Below, in pieces: positions 35,027 to 43,511 of a stretch of 64,000 bases of DNA. Origin of the DNA: Echinicola rosea (GTDB lineage: Bacteria; Bacteroidota; Bacteroidia; Cytophagales; Cyclobacteriaceae); assembly GCF_005281475.1 (NCBI RefSeq), contig NZ_CP040106.1:2012501-2076500 (forward strand). Reading direction: 5' to 3'. Under the pieces are notes generated by a model. The model was not told the origin of the DNA. It worked only from the letters and a program-made list of their open reading frames with translations, and made no database searches. How positions within the stretch are numbered: the first letter of the stretch is position 1; each line of letters opens with the position of its first letter. The position numbers and the translations under genes are program-made.

Positions 35027-35803
35027 TTATTCTACAATTTCGTAGCGTTCTTTAGCTTCTCGAAGGCTAAAGGCATTAAAATGCCACCATTCTGATCCGA
35101 TTTCGGTAAATCCTGCCTTATTCATCGCCGCTCGGAGTATTTTCCTGTTCTTTACCTGCTGGGAAGTGATCTTCCCTGCTGCGAGCATTTGTGCTTCACG
35201 ATCGGGATAGGCAGGGTAGCCAAAATAGTCATAGTGCGTGCCCATGTCCAAAGGCTTGCCCGTGGCACGGTCTGCCAATGTCAGGTCCACTGCCACACCA
35301 TAGTTATGAAGACTGCCTCGTTGTGGATTGGCGACGTACAAGGGTTTCAGGCTGTCTGGTTTGTCGAGATCGTCCCATAGGATTTGTTGTACAGCCCTAG
35401 GACGGACACCGTCATAGATAAGAAATGTTAGATAAGGGTTTTCTTCCTGCAAATGTTCCAATGCCTCTTCGAGCATTTTGACCACTGCTGGCTGCAAGTA
35501 ACAATTGACCAACTCTCCGTACACGTCCTTTCCGAAAAAATTATCTGTCGTGCTGTATTTTAGGGTCACGTACACATCCGGAAGGTGAGATTTTACATTT
35601 TCAAGCCCTGCTTCTATGAGGCCTCTTTCCAGCTGGCCAATGGAATCTCGCAGGGGAATCGCTCTTTCATTGTCTGAAGTAGCAACCATGAGCGTGGAAT
35701 CTTCTTCTGTCGTATCCACCATAGCCTGGGATTGGTCGTCTTTTTTTCCATTGCATCCGACACATACGGATAGCGCTAAAATAATCAGATAAACCCGCAT
35801 CAT
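35027..35803 (-). CDS. D-Ala-D-Ala dipeptidase, M15 family lipoprotein
   Basis: This 258-residue lipoprotein (MRVYLIILALSVCVGC) carries a VanX-like M15 peptidase domain. Features are VYVTLKYSTTDNFFGKDVYG, the zinc-binding SLHNYGVAVDLTLAD (His and Asp) and GSEWWHFNAF (catalytic Glu and zinc His). It should cleave D-Ala-D-Ala or similar dipeptides from cell-wall turnover in the periplasm. Its first ATG overlaps the stop of the SDR gene (ATGA), so the two are translationally coupled, which supports this start over the ATG one codon later. A vancomycin-resistance role is not suggested; no vanA/vanH genes are near. Confidence 0.88.
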   Translation of the reverse strand: MMRVYLIILALSVCVGCNGKKDDQSQAMVDTTEEDSTLMVATSDNERAIPLRDSIGQLERGLIEAGLENVKSHLPDVYVTLKYSTTDNFFGKDVYGELVNCYLQPAVVKMLEEALEHLQEENPYLTFLIYDGVRPRAVQQILWDDLDKPDSLKPLYVANPQRGSLHNYGVAVDLTLADRATGKPLDMGTHYDYFGYPAYPDREAQMLAAGKITSQQVKNRKILRAAMNKAGFTEIGSEWWHFNAFSLREAKERYEIVE

Positions 35804-36558
35804 TTCTGGTCTTTATAAACGGTGTTGCTATTGGCCTGTTTGCCAGCTAAAATGGTGATGTCCGTCATGACCACATGTGCTGGCCTCGTGACCGCAAAGT
35901 GAACGATGTCGGCAATGTCCTCGGGTTTTAAAGGATCAAAGCCCTCATAGACTTGCTTGGCTCTTTCTTCATCACCTTTAAACCTGACCAGTGAAAATTC
36001 TGTTTCTACCAATCCTGGGTGAATGCCTGTTACGCGTATATTGTGCTTGGTCAGGTCCAGTCGCATTCCCTTGGTGATGGCATCCACGGCGTGTTTGGAA
36101 GCACAATAAACGTTGCCATTGGGATAAACCTCTTTAGCCGCAATGGAACCGATATTGACAATATGTCCAGCCTCCTTTTCGATCATGATGGGCATGATTT
36201 TTTTAGAAACATACAGCAATCCTTTGACATTAATGTCCATCATTGCGTCCCAATCTGCAGTGTCTCCCTCGTTGATCGGGGCCAGGCCATGGGCATTTCC
36301 AGCATTATTGATCAATACATCAATATTGGCCCATCGATTGGGAAGACTGTCAATGGCAGCATCTACCGCAGCTTTGTCCCGCACATCAAAAACCAAATAG
36401 GTGTAATCGACTTGTGGTGAAAGTTCATTCTTGAGTTCCTTGAGACGCTCCTCTCTTCTGCCGGTGGCGATAATATCATAGCCAGACTTGGCCAAAGCAA
36501 TGGCACACTCCTTACCGATACCCGAGGTCGCTCCTGTAATCAGCGCAATTTTGTTCAT
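35800..36558 (-). CDS. short-chain dehydrogenase/reductase, YdfG-like
   Basis: The 252-residue classical SDR has the cofactor motif TGATSGIG (8-15) followed by ATGRREERL, which favours NADP. NNAG is followed by Ser and then the YCASK pair (active Tyr and Lys), and GLVETEFSLVRF lies near the end. The match to YdfG-type enzymes suggests action on 3-hydroxy acids such as serine or 3-hydroxypropionate; the true substrate is open. It overlaps the dipeptidase start by four bases. Confidence 0.87.
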   Translation of the reverse strand: MNKIALITGATSGIGKECAIALAKSGYDIIATGRREERLKELKNELSPQVDYTYLVFDVRDKAAVDAAIDSLPNRWANIDVLINNAGNAHGLAPINEGDTADWDAMMDINVKGLLYVSKKIMPIMIEKEAGHIVNIGSIAAKEVYPNGNVYCASKHAVDAITKGMRLDLTKHNIRVTGIHPGLVETEFSLVRFKGDEERAKQVYEGFDPLKPEDIADIVHFAVTRPAHVVMTDITILAGKQANSNTVYKDQK

Positions 36559-36675
36559 GTGCTTAATTTAGCGCAAATAGGCATCTTATAAAAAGAAACT
36601 TATAAGAATGGTGGGAAATACAGCTGAAAGAATGCCCAGAGGAGGACATGTCGATTTTTGGGTATTTAAATTTGC

Positions 36676-37470
36676 CTATTGGAAATTCAAGTAAATGGTG
36701 ATGGACTTTCGACGCAGTTCATCAATGGCTCCTGCGAAACTTTGGTCTGAAGTTTCTGCTTTATAGATATTGCTCAGGCCATGTGAAAACCTGATTTCTG
36801 GCGAAAATTTAAAAAACTTAAAGTAAAAGTCGAATCCCATGCCGAGTTCAAGGGCCACATCTTTGCTATTGAGCACCAGCTGGTCTGCATCGGCTTCATC
36901 TTGGGATTTGGTACGGAACATTGGGTTGGCGCCAGCCATGAAAAACATGCGGGTATTGTCAAATCGCATGGACTTGTACTTGATGAGCAAGGGCATCTCG
37001 ACCATAGTCATTTCGGTGATCACGGTTTCTGTGTATGGTTCACCATTTCCGGGTATTATGATGTCTCCTGAAAAATCCGCTTCCTCGGCAAAGTAGGAGA
37101 CATCTGTGCGGAATTCATAAAAGCCGACCTTTGGTGTGCCCGTGAAGGTTAACTGATCATGTAAGCGCATTTTTAGTAAAAAGCCCAAGGAAAAACCAGG
37201 GGAAAATACCGGCTGAATACTTTGGATGTTGGCAAAATCAGGATTTTCGGGATCCATAAAGGCGTCACTGTACTTCAGCCTCAGGCTGGAGGTGTGCGCT
37301 GCCAGGAAGAAGCCATAGCTGAGAAACTGGTCATCCTGCCCCGATTTATTGATTGGCCTATAATTGTCTTGGGCAAAACCGTACAGCGTGATGCCAGCAA
37401 GAAGAAAAAAAGTAAGGGTTATTTTTCTCCAATATAAATCGAACTTATGCCAAATGTTAATGGTCTGCAT
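36676..37470 (-). CDS. porT: PorT-like outer-membrane beta-barrel protein
   Basis: The 264-residue protein has a long, basic N-region and signal ([22 protein letters not shown]). The [34 protein letters not shown] start and the alternating beta pattern to the end match PorT. PorT helps type IX secretion in Bacteroidota. The first 52 bases overlap the end of ubiE; the ubiE-porT order with engB nearby is a conserved arrangement, which supports the call. The start at 37470 is the only ATG before the signal, so the long overlap is accepted. Confidence 0.82.
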   Translation of the reverse strand: MQTINIWHKFDLYWRKITLTFFLLAGITLYGFAQDNYRPINKSGQDDQFLSYGFFLAAHTSSLRLKYSDAFMDPENPDFANIQSIQPVFSPGFSLGFLLKMRLHDQLTFTGTPKVGFYEFRTDVSYFAEEADFSGDIIIPGNGEPYTETVITEMTMVEMPLLIKYKSMRFDNTRMFFMAGANPMFRTKSQDEADADQLVLNSKDVALELGMGFDFYFKFFKFSPEIRFSHGLSNIYKAETSDQSFAGAIDELRRKSITIYLNFQ

Positions 37471-38141
37471 TTTGTGTTTTTAAAGCCGACTTTATCCAGT
37501 ACTGCAAGGAATTTATCCCCATCGGGAAATGCTTGTACAGATTCTGGTAAATAGGTATAAGCGGACTGATCCTTGGAGACAAGTTTTCCTATCTGGGGTA
37601 AAATATACTTGAAATAAAAGTTGTATCCTTGTTTAAGCGGAAACTTTTTCGGTTTGGAAAACTCCACGATGACCGTTTTGCCACCTGGCTTCAGCACTCG
37701 GTACATGTCCGCCAGTCCCTTTTCTAGGTTTTCGAAGTTCCTTACCCCAAATGAAACGATGACAGCATCAAATTTATTTTCTTCAAAAAGCAACTTTTCG
37801 GAATCCCCCATCTGCATTTCGATCAGGTGATCCAGCTTTTTGTTTTTGATCTTCTTTTTGCCTTCCGCGAGCATCCCTTCGGAGATGTCCACGCCGATCA
37901 CTTTTTCCGGATTGAGTGCCAAGGCTTCAATGGCAAAATCCCCCGTGCCCGTCGCAATATCCAGGATAACCTTCGGTTGGTCCTTCTGGAGCATCTTGAT
38001 GGCCTTTTTTCGCCAAGTAATGTCAATTCCCAAGCTCAAGAGGTGGTTCAGCAAATCATAACGCTTGCTGATATTGTTAAACATATTGGCCACTTGGGCT
38101 TTTTTACCTTCTTGCTGATCTTTGTAGGGAACTACTGACAT
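37419..38141 (-). CDS. ubiE: demethylmenaquinone methyltransferase
   Basis: The 240-residue SAM methyltransferase has the UbiE/MenG start ([32 protein letters not shown]), SAM motif [15 protein letters not shown] (about 63-77), and signatures [15 protein letters not shown] and [24 protein letters not shown]. It makes menaquinone from demethylmenaquinone, the quinone used by this group. It precedes and overlaps porT on the minus strand and is divergent to engB. Confidence 0.94.
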   Translation of the reverse strand: MSVVPYKDQQEGKKAQVANMFNNISKRYDLLNHLLSLGIDITWRKKAIKMLQKDQPKVILDIATGTGDFAIEALALNPEKVIGVDISEGMLAEGKKKIKNKKLDHLIEMQMGDSEKLLFEENKFDAVIVSFGVRNFENLEKGLADMYRVLKPGGKTVIVEFSKPKKFPLKQGYNFYFKYILPQIGKLVSKDQSAYTYLPESVQAFPDGDKFLAVLDKVGFKNTKCRPLTFGISSIYIGEK

Positions 38142-38217
38142 GGGATTAAAATACTGTTTGAGAGCGCAATATTACTAAGTAAACACGAGCAATGGAAAAA
38201 TGTTTACCATTAATTGG

Positions 38218-38250
38218 TTGTCAGGTTTTAACAGGAAAGGCTTACCTTTG
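38218..38250 (+). promoter_or_regulatory. Bacteroidota-type promoter upstream of engB
   Basis: TTG (38218-38220) and TACCTTTG (38243-38250) are 22 bases apart, fitting TTG-N19-23-TAnnTTTG. The engB ATG is 18 bases after the -7 element, giving a short leader. Confidence 0.75.
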
Positions 38251-38267
38251 TACAAAATCAATTAGAG

Positions 38268-38873
38268 ATGATAAAAAAGGCGACATTTTTAACCAGTAAT
38301 TCGGATTTCAGAAAATGCCCAGAGCCCACCAAGCCGGAGTTTGCCTTTATTGGCAGATCCAATGTAGGGAAGAGCTCTCTGATCAATATGTTGGCCAATA
38401 ATAAAAACTTGGCAAAAACTTCCGGTAAGCCGGGAAAAACACAGCTGATCAATCATTTTGATGCTGAAGGGAAATGGTGGATCGTGGATTTGCCGGGGTA
38501 TGGTTTTGCACAAGTGAGTAAGAGCCTGAAATCAGATTGGGAGAAAATGATCAAAGGGTACCTGACCAGCCGAGAGAATCTCCAAGCTACCTTTGTGCTC
38601 ATCGACAGCCGTCTGGAACCCCAAAAGAGGGACCTTGATTTTATTCTTTGGTGCGCGCAAAATGAGGTGCCCATTGTGTTGGTGTTTACCAAAGCAGATA
38701 AACTGTCTGTCAGTAAGGTGAAAGGAAATGTCAATAAGTTTTTGGCTGCATCGCAGACGATATTTGAGGAAGTGCCATTGTATTTTGTGACCTCCTCGAC
38801 TACTGCTGTAGGGAGGGAGGAACTGGTCACATTTATGGCGGAATTGTCAGAGGAATTTGATTCTGAAAATTAA
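38268..38873 (+). CDS. engB: ribosome-biogenesis GTPase EngB (YsxC/YihA)
   Basis: The 201-residue GTPase has G1 GRSNVGKSS (29-37), the G2 KPGKTQ region, G3 DLPGYG, G4 TKAD and a final SSTT segment. It opens ATFLTSNSDFRKCPEP as EngB proteins do. EngB aids late assembly of the 50S subunit. It has its own promoter and is followed by the DUF5606 gene, which also has its own promoter. Confidence 0.94.
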   Translation: MIKKATFLTSNSDFRKCPEPTKPEFAFIGRSNVGKSSLINMLANNKNLAKTSGKPGKTQLINHFDAEGKWWIVDLPGYGFAQVSKSLKSDWEKMIKGYLTSRENLQATFVLIDSRLEPQKRDLDFILWCAQNEVPIVLVFTKADKLSVSKVKGNVNKFLAASQTIFEEVPLYFVTSSTTAVGREELVTFMAELSEEFDSEN

Positions 38874-38879
38874 TTTGAC

Positions 38880-38909
38880 TTGGGCTTTTGAGTCGAAAGC
38901 CTATATTTG
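38880..38909 (+). promoter_or_regulatory. Bacteroidota-type promoter upstream of the DUF5606 gene
   Basis: TTG (38880-38882) and TATATTTG (38902-38909) have a 19-base spacer and lie 24 bases before the ATG at 38934. Confidence 0.7.
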
Positions 38910-38933
38910 CAAGCTGATTTTAAAACAAGAAAT

Positions 38934-39371
38934 ATGGAGTTTAAAGAAATAGCTACCGTGGCTGGAAAGCCTGGACTTTATAAAGTGCTCAAACCTAGCA
39001 GAAGTGGTGTGATCTTGGAATCAATGGATGCCAAGAAAGCCAAGTTGGTAGTGGGGGCAAACCACAGGGTCTCGATTCTGAGCGAGATTTCTATCTATAC
39101 CATGACCGAAGAAGGTTCCAGTCCACTTCAGGAGGTATTGATTACTGTCGAGAAAGAATTTGAAGGTGATACTGGTCTGGCAAAAGGAGCGGATAACGAT
39201 GAATATATTGCTTTTATGAAGCATATTCTTCCGGAATTTGACGAGCAGAGGGTTTACCCATCCGACATCAAAAAGCTGATCTCTTGGTATAGAATTATCC
39301 GTGAGCAGGCTCCTGAGGTCTTGCAGGAGGGAGCAGCGGATCAGGGAGACGGCGAAGAAAAAGAAGATTGA
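38934..39371 (+). CDS. DUF5606 family protein
   Basis: The protein has 145 residues from ATG 38934 (MEFKEIATVAGKPGLYKVL), preferred over a non-ATG extension because the promoter -7 element is just upstream. The N-terminal half reads VAGKPGLYKVLKPSRSGVILESMDAKKAKLVVGANHRVSILSEISIYT, a small beta-domain, and the C-terminal half is helical with an acidic tail. DUF5606 proteins are conserved in Bacteroidota; their function is unknown. There is no signal or membrane helix. A hairpin with a T-run follows the stop. Confidence 0.85.
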   Translation: MEFKEIATVAGKPGLYKVLKPSRSGVILESMDAKKAKLVVGANHRVSILSEISIYTMTEEGSSPLQEVLITVEKEFEGDTGLAKGADNDEYIAFMKHILPEFDEQRVYPSDIKKLISWYRIIREQAPEVLQEGAADQGDGEEKED

Positions 39372-39396
39372 TCTCTTGATGACAAAAAAAAGAAAT

Positions 39397-39444
39397 AGCT
39401 ACTTTTATGGATCACATAGGTGTTCCTAAAAAGTAGCTTTTTTT
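39397..39444 (+). terminator. terminator-like hairpin abutting the next start codon
   Basis: AGCTACTTTT (39397-39406) pairs with AAAAGTAGCT (39429-39438) and runs into TTTTTT (to 39444); the loop is 22 bases. The next base begins the ATG of the following gene. As a terminator it would end the DUF5606 transcript, but it would also lie in any leader of the next gene. Confidence 0.75.
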
Positions 39445-39747
39445 ATGAATACTTCAGCATATATATCAGAAAGCATCGCCCTGCTCCAAAAGGATTTTGA
39501 CCTTAGTGTTCCTGATGGAGAGGTCAGTCGAGAGCAGCTTGTCAGGTTACTTACCCCAATAGTAGGGAATTTGCTCAACAGGGATTTGGAGCGTTTGCTA
39601 CAGATCTGTTACCGCATCGATTTAGGGGAAGAGCGTCTGAAGCGATTGCTTCATGAAGCAAACCCCGAAACCATGGCTGAAGAGCTCAGCGAAGCATTGG
39701 TGGACAGACAGCTCCAAAAGATCGAAATCCGCAGAAAGTACCATTGA
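39445..39747 (+). CDS. conserved small protein, function unknown
   Basis: The 100-residue protein is all helical with no signal (MNTSAYISESIALLQKDFDL, QLVRLLTPIVGNLLNRDLERLLQICYRIDLGEERLKRLL, ETMAEELSEALVDRQLQKIEIRRKYH). The LLNRDLERLLQICYRIDLGEE stretch looks like a conserved fold found in marine Cytophagales, but I cannot name a family. The ATG follows a T-run hairpin directly, and the stop lies one base before the end of the convergent fbp gene. With no promoter of its own visible, expression would depend on read-through. Confidence 0.72.
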   Translation: MNTSAYISESIALLQKDFDLSVPDGEVSREQLVRLLTPIVGNLLNRDLERLLQICYRIDLGEERLKRLLHEANPETMAEELSEALVDRQLQKIEIRRKYH

Positions 39748-39748
39748 G

Positions 39749-40780
39749 TTACTGGCTGATCTCCGATTCTTTTAGGAATTCCTGAGACTCTTCGACCATT
39801 ACCTTAGAACCAATATAAAGTGGTGTCCTTTGGTGCAGTGAAGTGGGAATGATGTCCAATATCCTGTTCTTGCCATCCGTGGCGACAGCACCTGCCTGTT
39901 CTGCAATAAAGGCTAAGGAATTTGCCTCATACAGTAAACGCAGTTTTCCCTGAGGAGCTTTAATGGTGCTAGGATAGATATAAATCCCTCCTTTTAGTAA
40001 GTTACGGTGAAAATCCGCCACCAAGCTCCCAATATACCTTGCACTGTAATTTCTTTCTTTACAGACTTCAATGTAATTGTTTAACCCCTCATTCACTTGG
40101 GATTTTAATCCTTCATTGATGCTGTAGATGTTACCGTCTTCCGGAGCTGTCATATCAGGATGGCTGAGGAAAAACTCGCCTAATGATTGCTCATAGGTAA
40201 ATCCATTCACACCCTTGCCCGTAGTATATACCAACATGGTAGATGAGCCATACAGTACATAGCCGGCAGCTACTTGCTTGGTGCCCGGCTGCATAATGTC
40301 TTCGGGCTGGATAGGACTTCCTACTGGCGTAACGCGTCGGTAAATGGAGAAAATCGTCCCAATAGAGATGTTGACATCGATATTGGAAGAGCCGTCTAGC
40401 GGATCCATGGCCACGACGTATTTGCCGCTACTGTTTTGCAGATCGATCACCTCATCATCTTCTTCCGATACAATAGCGCAGACTTCTCCGCCTTTGGTCA
40501 GAGCGCGGCAAAAGCGAATGTTTGCCACGACGTCCAGTTTTTGCTGCTCTTCTCCCTGCACGTTGGTGTTTCCGAAAGCCCCGCTGATGTTTGAGAGTCC
40601 GGCGCGGTTGATTTCGCGGTTGACGATTTTGGATGCCAATGCAATGTCCCTGAGGATTTGTGACAGTTCTCCGGATGCAAACGGAAAATCGTCCTGTTTA
40701 CTCTTGATAAATCGGTCAAGGGTGACGCCTACTGAATAGCCTAATGCAGAGTTATTAGGCTCATATGGTTTTGTCTTCAT
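39749..40780 (-). CDS. fbp: fructose-1,6-bisphosphatase, class 1
   Basis: The 343-residue protein has the class 1 metal and substrate motifs: [78 protein letters not shown] and [25 protein letters not shown]. It hydrolyses fructose 1,6-bisphosphate in gluconeogenesis. It converges with the small helical gene, one base between the stops, and is divergent from the aspartate kinase gene with 58 bases between starts. Confidence 0.95.
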   Translation of the reverse strand: MKTKPYEPNNSALGYSVGVTLDRFIKSKQDDFPFASGELSQILRDIALASKIVNREINRAGLSNISGAFGNTNVQGEEQQKLDVVANIRFCRALTKGGEVCAIVSEEDDEVIDLQNSSGKYVVAMDPLDGSSNIDVNISIGTIFSIYRRVTPVGSPIQPEDIMQPGTKQVAAGYVLYGSSTMLVYTTGKGVNGFTYEQSLGEFFLSHPDMTAPEDGNIYSINEGLKSQVNEGLNNYIEVCKERNYSARYIGSLVADFHRNLLKGGIYIYPSTIKAPQGKLRLLYEANSLAFIAEQAGAVATDGKNRILDIIPTSLHQRTPLYIGSKVMVEESQEFLKESEISQ

Positions 40781-40838
40781 ATCTTTGAAAAAGTAAATTT
40801 TGAAATATAACCCAGTGTAAATTACTACTTATATTTTT

Positions 40839-42122
40839 ATGACAAAAGCAATTATATACAAATTTGGAGGGGCTTCCGTAAAAGATGCCGCAGCGATCAA
40901 AAACCTCTCAGGTATTCTATTCAATCGATTGCGGAGCCCAATGGTTATTGTCGTTTCGGCAATCGGCAAAACCACAAATGCACTGGAAGAAATTTTAAGA
41001 CTGAAATATGAGAAGGAAGATTTTTATTCGAATTTTACCATTTTGAGAAAAAACCATTTAGCAATATGTGAGGAGCTTTTTGAAGACGAAGACCTGGTGT
41101 TTGGTATGGTCGAGAATGTTTTTCTACAACTGGCGAGGGCATTGGAAGGAGAATTGACCAAGGACAATTACGATCAATTTTATGATCAAGTGGTAGGGTT
41201 TGGAGAGCTTCTTTCCTCAAAGATCATCCATGCTTACCTTTGTCTTTGCCAGCAATATTGTATTTGGCAGGATGCCAGGGATTTTATCCGCACAGACGGC
41301 AATTTCCGAGCTGCCAAGGTAGATTGGGACCAAACCGCCAAGCTGTGTCATCAGAAATTGGTACCGGTGCTCAAACAGCTGCCAGTGGTCACCCAGGGAT
41401 TTGTAGGGAGTACCCAGGAAGGAAGATCGACCACATTAGGTAGGGAAGGGTCTGATTTTACAGCGGCTATTTTTGCGAAGAGTTTAGGGGCCGAGGCGGT
41501 GACCATCTGGAAGGATGTTCCTGGTGTGCTAAATGCCGACCCCAAGCGCTTTGAAGATACGGTGAAATTTGATCAGCTTGATTATAAGGAAGCGGCAGAA
41601 ATGACTTTTTACGGAGCATCAGTGATCCATCCAAGGACCATAAAGCCATTAGCAAATGCCAAAATCCCATTGTATGTGAAATCATTTGTAGAACCCGATG
41701 GGAAGGGCACTGTTATTGGCGATTTTGGCGGCAGTAAAGTTTCTTTTCCTACCATAGTGGTGAAGGACCGACAGGTGCTGGTGACTTTCCAGGTGACCGA
41801 TTTTACCTTTATCAATGAGTCACACATGCATCAGGTGTACGCTGAATTGGATAGGCTTAAGCTACGGGCCAATTTGATCCAGTCTTCAGCGATTACGATT
41901 TCTATCTGCACCGATAGGGAAGTGTTTAAGCTTGAGCAGCTCTTGGCCGAAATGAAGTCGGTCTTTCACGTCAGGTACAATGAAAATCTTCAGCTGGTCA
42001 CTGTCAAAAATTATGATGAGCAAACCAAGAAAAGATTTTTGGATCATCGTGAAATACTGTTGGAGCAGACCACACGAAGTGCCTTCCAAATGGTCTGTAG
42101 GATGAAGAAGGGTGCTGGCTGA
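40839..42122 (+). CDS. aspartate kinase, monofunctional
   Basis: The 427-residue protein has the kinase start IYKFGGASVKDAAAIKNL, VVSAIGKTTNALEEI, TQGFVGSTQEGRSTTLGREGSDFTAAIFAKSL and WKDVPGVLNADPKRF, and the YKEAAEMTFYGASVIHPRTIKPL block. The last ~130 residues hold two ACT-like regulatory segments (VLVTFQVTDFTFINESHMHQVY). It phosphorylates aspartate for lysine, threonine and methionine synthesis and is probably feedback-controlled by one of these. No homoserine dehydrogenase fusion is present. Which isoform this is cannot be told. Confidence 0.92.
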   Translation: MTKAIIYKFGGASVKDAAAIKNLSGILFNRLRSPMVIVVSAIGKTTNALEEILRLKYEKEDFYSNFTILRKNHLAICEELFEDEDLVFGMVENVFLQLARALEGELTKDNYDQFYDQVVGFGELLSSKIIHAYLCLCQQYCIWQDARDFIRTDGNFRAAKVDWDQTAKLCHQKLVPVLKQLPVVTQGFVGSTQEGRSTTLGREGSDFTAAIFAKSLGAEAVTIWKDVPGVLNADPKRFEDTVKFDQLDYKEAAEMTFYGASVIHPRTIKPLANAKIPLYVKSFVEPDGKGTVIGDFGGSKVSFPTIVVKDRQVLVTFQVTDFTFINESHMHQVYAELDRLKLRANLIQSSAITISICTDREVFKLEQLLAEMKSVFHVRYNENLQLVTVKNYDEQTKKRFLDHREILLEQTTRSAFQMVCRMKKGAG

Positions 42123-42158
42123 CGAATGGGATCAGCGGGTATGAAACGGCAAACAGGT

Positions 42159-43031
42159 TTAGATAAGTTTTTTGACGACCTTTTTGATGCCTGGCAGGTA
42201 GCTTTGGCCGAAGAGGTTGAGGTGAACCAGCAGTGGGTAGAGGTTGTGGATATCCACCCTGGATTCGAAATCAGGTTCGAGAGGGAATATCTCATGATAG
42301 GCTTCATAGAATTCACTTCTAAAGCCTCCAAATAGCTTTGAGAAAGCCAAGTCCATTTCCCTATGGCCGTAATAGACCGCCGGATCGATCAAGCAGGGAT
42401 CGCCTTTGGAATTGACAATAACATTTCCTGACCATAAGTCACCGTGGAGCAAGGCAGGCTTTTCGCTGGGGATCAGCCCATTTAGTTTGGGGTAGATCTT
42501 CTGGAATTTCTTATAAAAATCCTTGCTGATCAGCCCATCATAATAGGCTTTTCCAGCCATAGGCTCGAGTCTTTCTTCAGCAAAAAAGTCCGCCCAATTA
42601 TCGTTTAGCGTGTTTATTTGGGGGAGCACTGCGATAAAATTATCCTCCTCCAGCCCAAAACGAGGAGAGGTGGCCATGTGCAGTTCTGCGAGTCCATGGC
42701 CTAAATTGTCCCAGTAGTTGCCGTTTGGATAGCCTCCATGGATCCATTCGATGAGCATGTAGTTTTGGGAAGCGACATGGCCAGCGCCGATGGTTTTGGG
42801 GATTTGTAGTGGAGCGTGTTTGTGCAGGAGGGTAAGGCCTTTTATTTCCTGCTGGAACATATCCGATGAGGGAAGGTGGTTGGATTTTAAAAAAAGTGCG
42901 CCCTTGTCGGTGTCCAAGAGTACACTTTGGTTCATGGTTCCGGCAGAGATCAGCCGGACAGATTTTAGTTTGGTAGGTTCCGGTATGGCATCGAGCAAGA
43001 CTTCTTCATAGAAAGAATTTGACTTATGCAT
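42159..43031 (-). CDS. fructosamine kinase family protein
   Basis: The 290-residue protein has the aminoglycoside/choline-kinase-like fold of the fructosamine kinase family. Features are SVRLISAGTMNQSVLLDTDKGALFLKS, LLIEWI-like MLIEWIHGG, the catalytic HGDLWSGNVIVN (Asp) and LIDPAVYYGHREMDLAFSKLFGGF. It would phosphorylate sugar adducts on protein amines, leading to their removal (protein repair). Its start overlaps the end of the phosphatase gene by 8 bases. This pairing of a fructosamine kinase with a low-molecular-weight phosphatase-like protein is known in many bacteria and fits a repair role. Confidence 0.9.
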   Translation of the reverse strand: MHKSNSFYEEVLLDAIPEPTKLKSVRLISAGTMNQSVLLDTDKGALFLKSNHLPSSDMFQQEIKGLTLLHKHAPLQIPKTIGAGHVASQNYMLIEWIHGGYPNGNYWDNLGHGLAELHMATSPRFGLEEDNFIAVLPQINTLNDNWADFFAEERLEPMAGKAYYDGLISKDFYKKFQKIYPKLNGLIPSEKPALLHGDLWSGNVIVNSKGDPCLIDPAVYYGHREMDLAFSKLFGGFRSEFYEAYHEIFPLEPDFESRVDIHNLYPLLVHLNLFGQSYLPGIKKVVKKLI

Positions 43032-43509
43032 ACACCTGATGTTCTTTTTTCAATTTTACAATGAATTCTTGAATGGATTCGTGGAGGATTTGATAGACAT
43101 TTTCGAATCCATCTTCTCCGCCATAATATGGGTCAGGGACTTCATCAGCGTTTGCTTGTGGCTGAAAATCCCTCATTAGATAAATACGGTCATGGCTGAG
43201 GTTGTAGCTGTCCATCAGTTGGACGATATTTTTTTTGTTTGACCTATCCATGGCAATAATGTAGTCAAAATCCCTGATGTCCGCATGGTTCAGTTGCCTC
43301 CCCCGATGGGAAATGGCAATGCCATGTTTTTTTGCACTGGCCTGACTGCGTTCATCCGGCAATTCGCCGATATGGTAATCAGAAGTGCCACAGCTATCAC
43401 TTTGAAACTTGTGTTGAAGCCCCATTTCATTGATTTGATGGTTAAAAATCGCTTCTGCAAGCGGTGATCTACAGATATTGCCTAAGCAAACAAATAAAAC
43501 TTTAATCAT
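43024..43509 (-). CDS. low-molecular-weight protein-tyrosine-phosphatase family
   Basis: The 161-residue protein shows the catalytic loop CLGNICRS (CX5R; Cys8, Arg14), DSCGTSDYHIGELPDERSQASAKKHGI, and the general acid in VPDPYYGGEDGF. It is a complete phosphatase of the low-molecular-weight family. It overlaps the fructosamine kinase start and begins 2 bases after the DUF6588 gene ends, so the three genes form one transcript. In this setting it may remove phosphate from ribulosamine or sugar adducts instead of tyrosine; that is inferred from the gene pair. Confidence 0.92.
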   Translation of the reverse strand: MIKVLFVCLGNICRSPLAEAIFNHQINEMGLQHKFQSDSCGTSDYHIGELPDERSQASAKKHGIAISHRGRQLNHADIRDFDYIIAMDRSNKKNIVQLMDSYNLSHDRIYLMRDFQPQANADEVPDPYYGGEDGFENVYQILHESIQEFIVKLKKEHQVYA

Positions 43510-43511
43510 GT

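Noticed and set aside
35027..35803. Possible vancomycin-resistance gene (VanX-like)
   Set aside because: The domain fits a general D-Ala-D-Ala dipeptidase lipoprotein; no vanA, vanH or regulators are adjacent, and it is coupled to an SDR gene.
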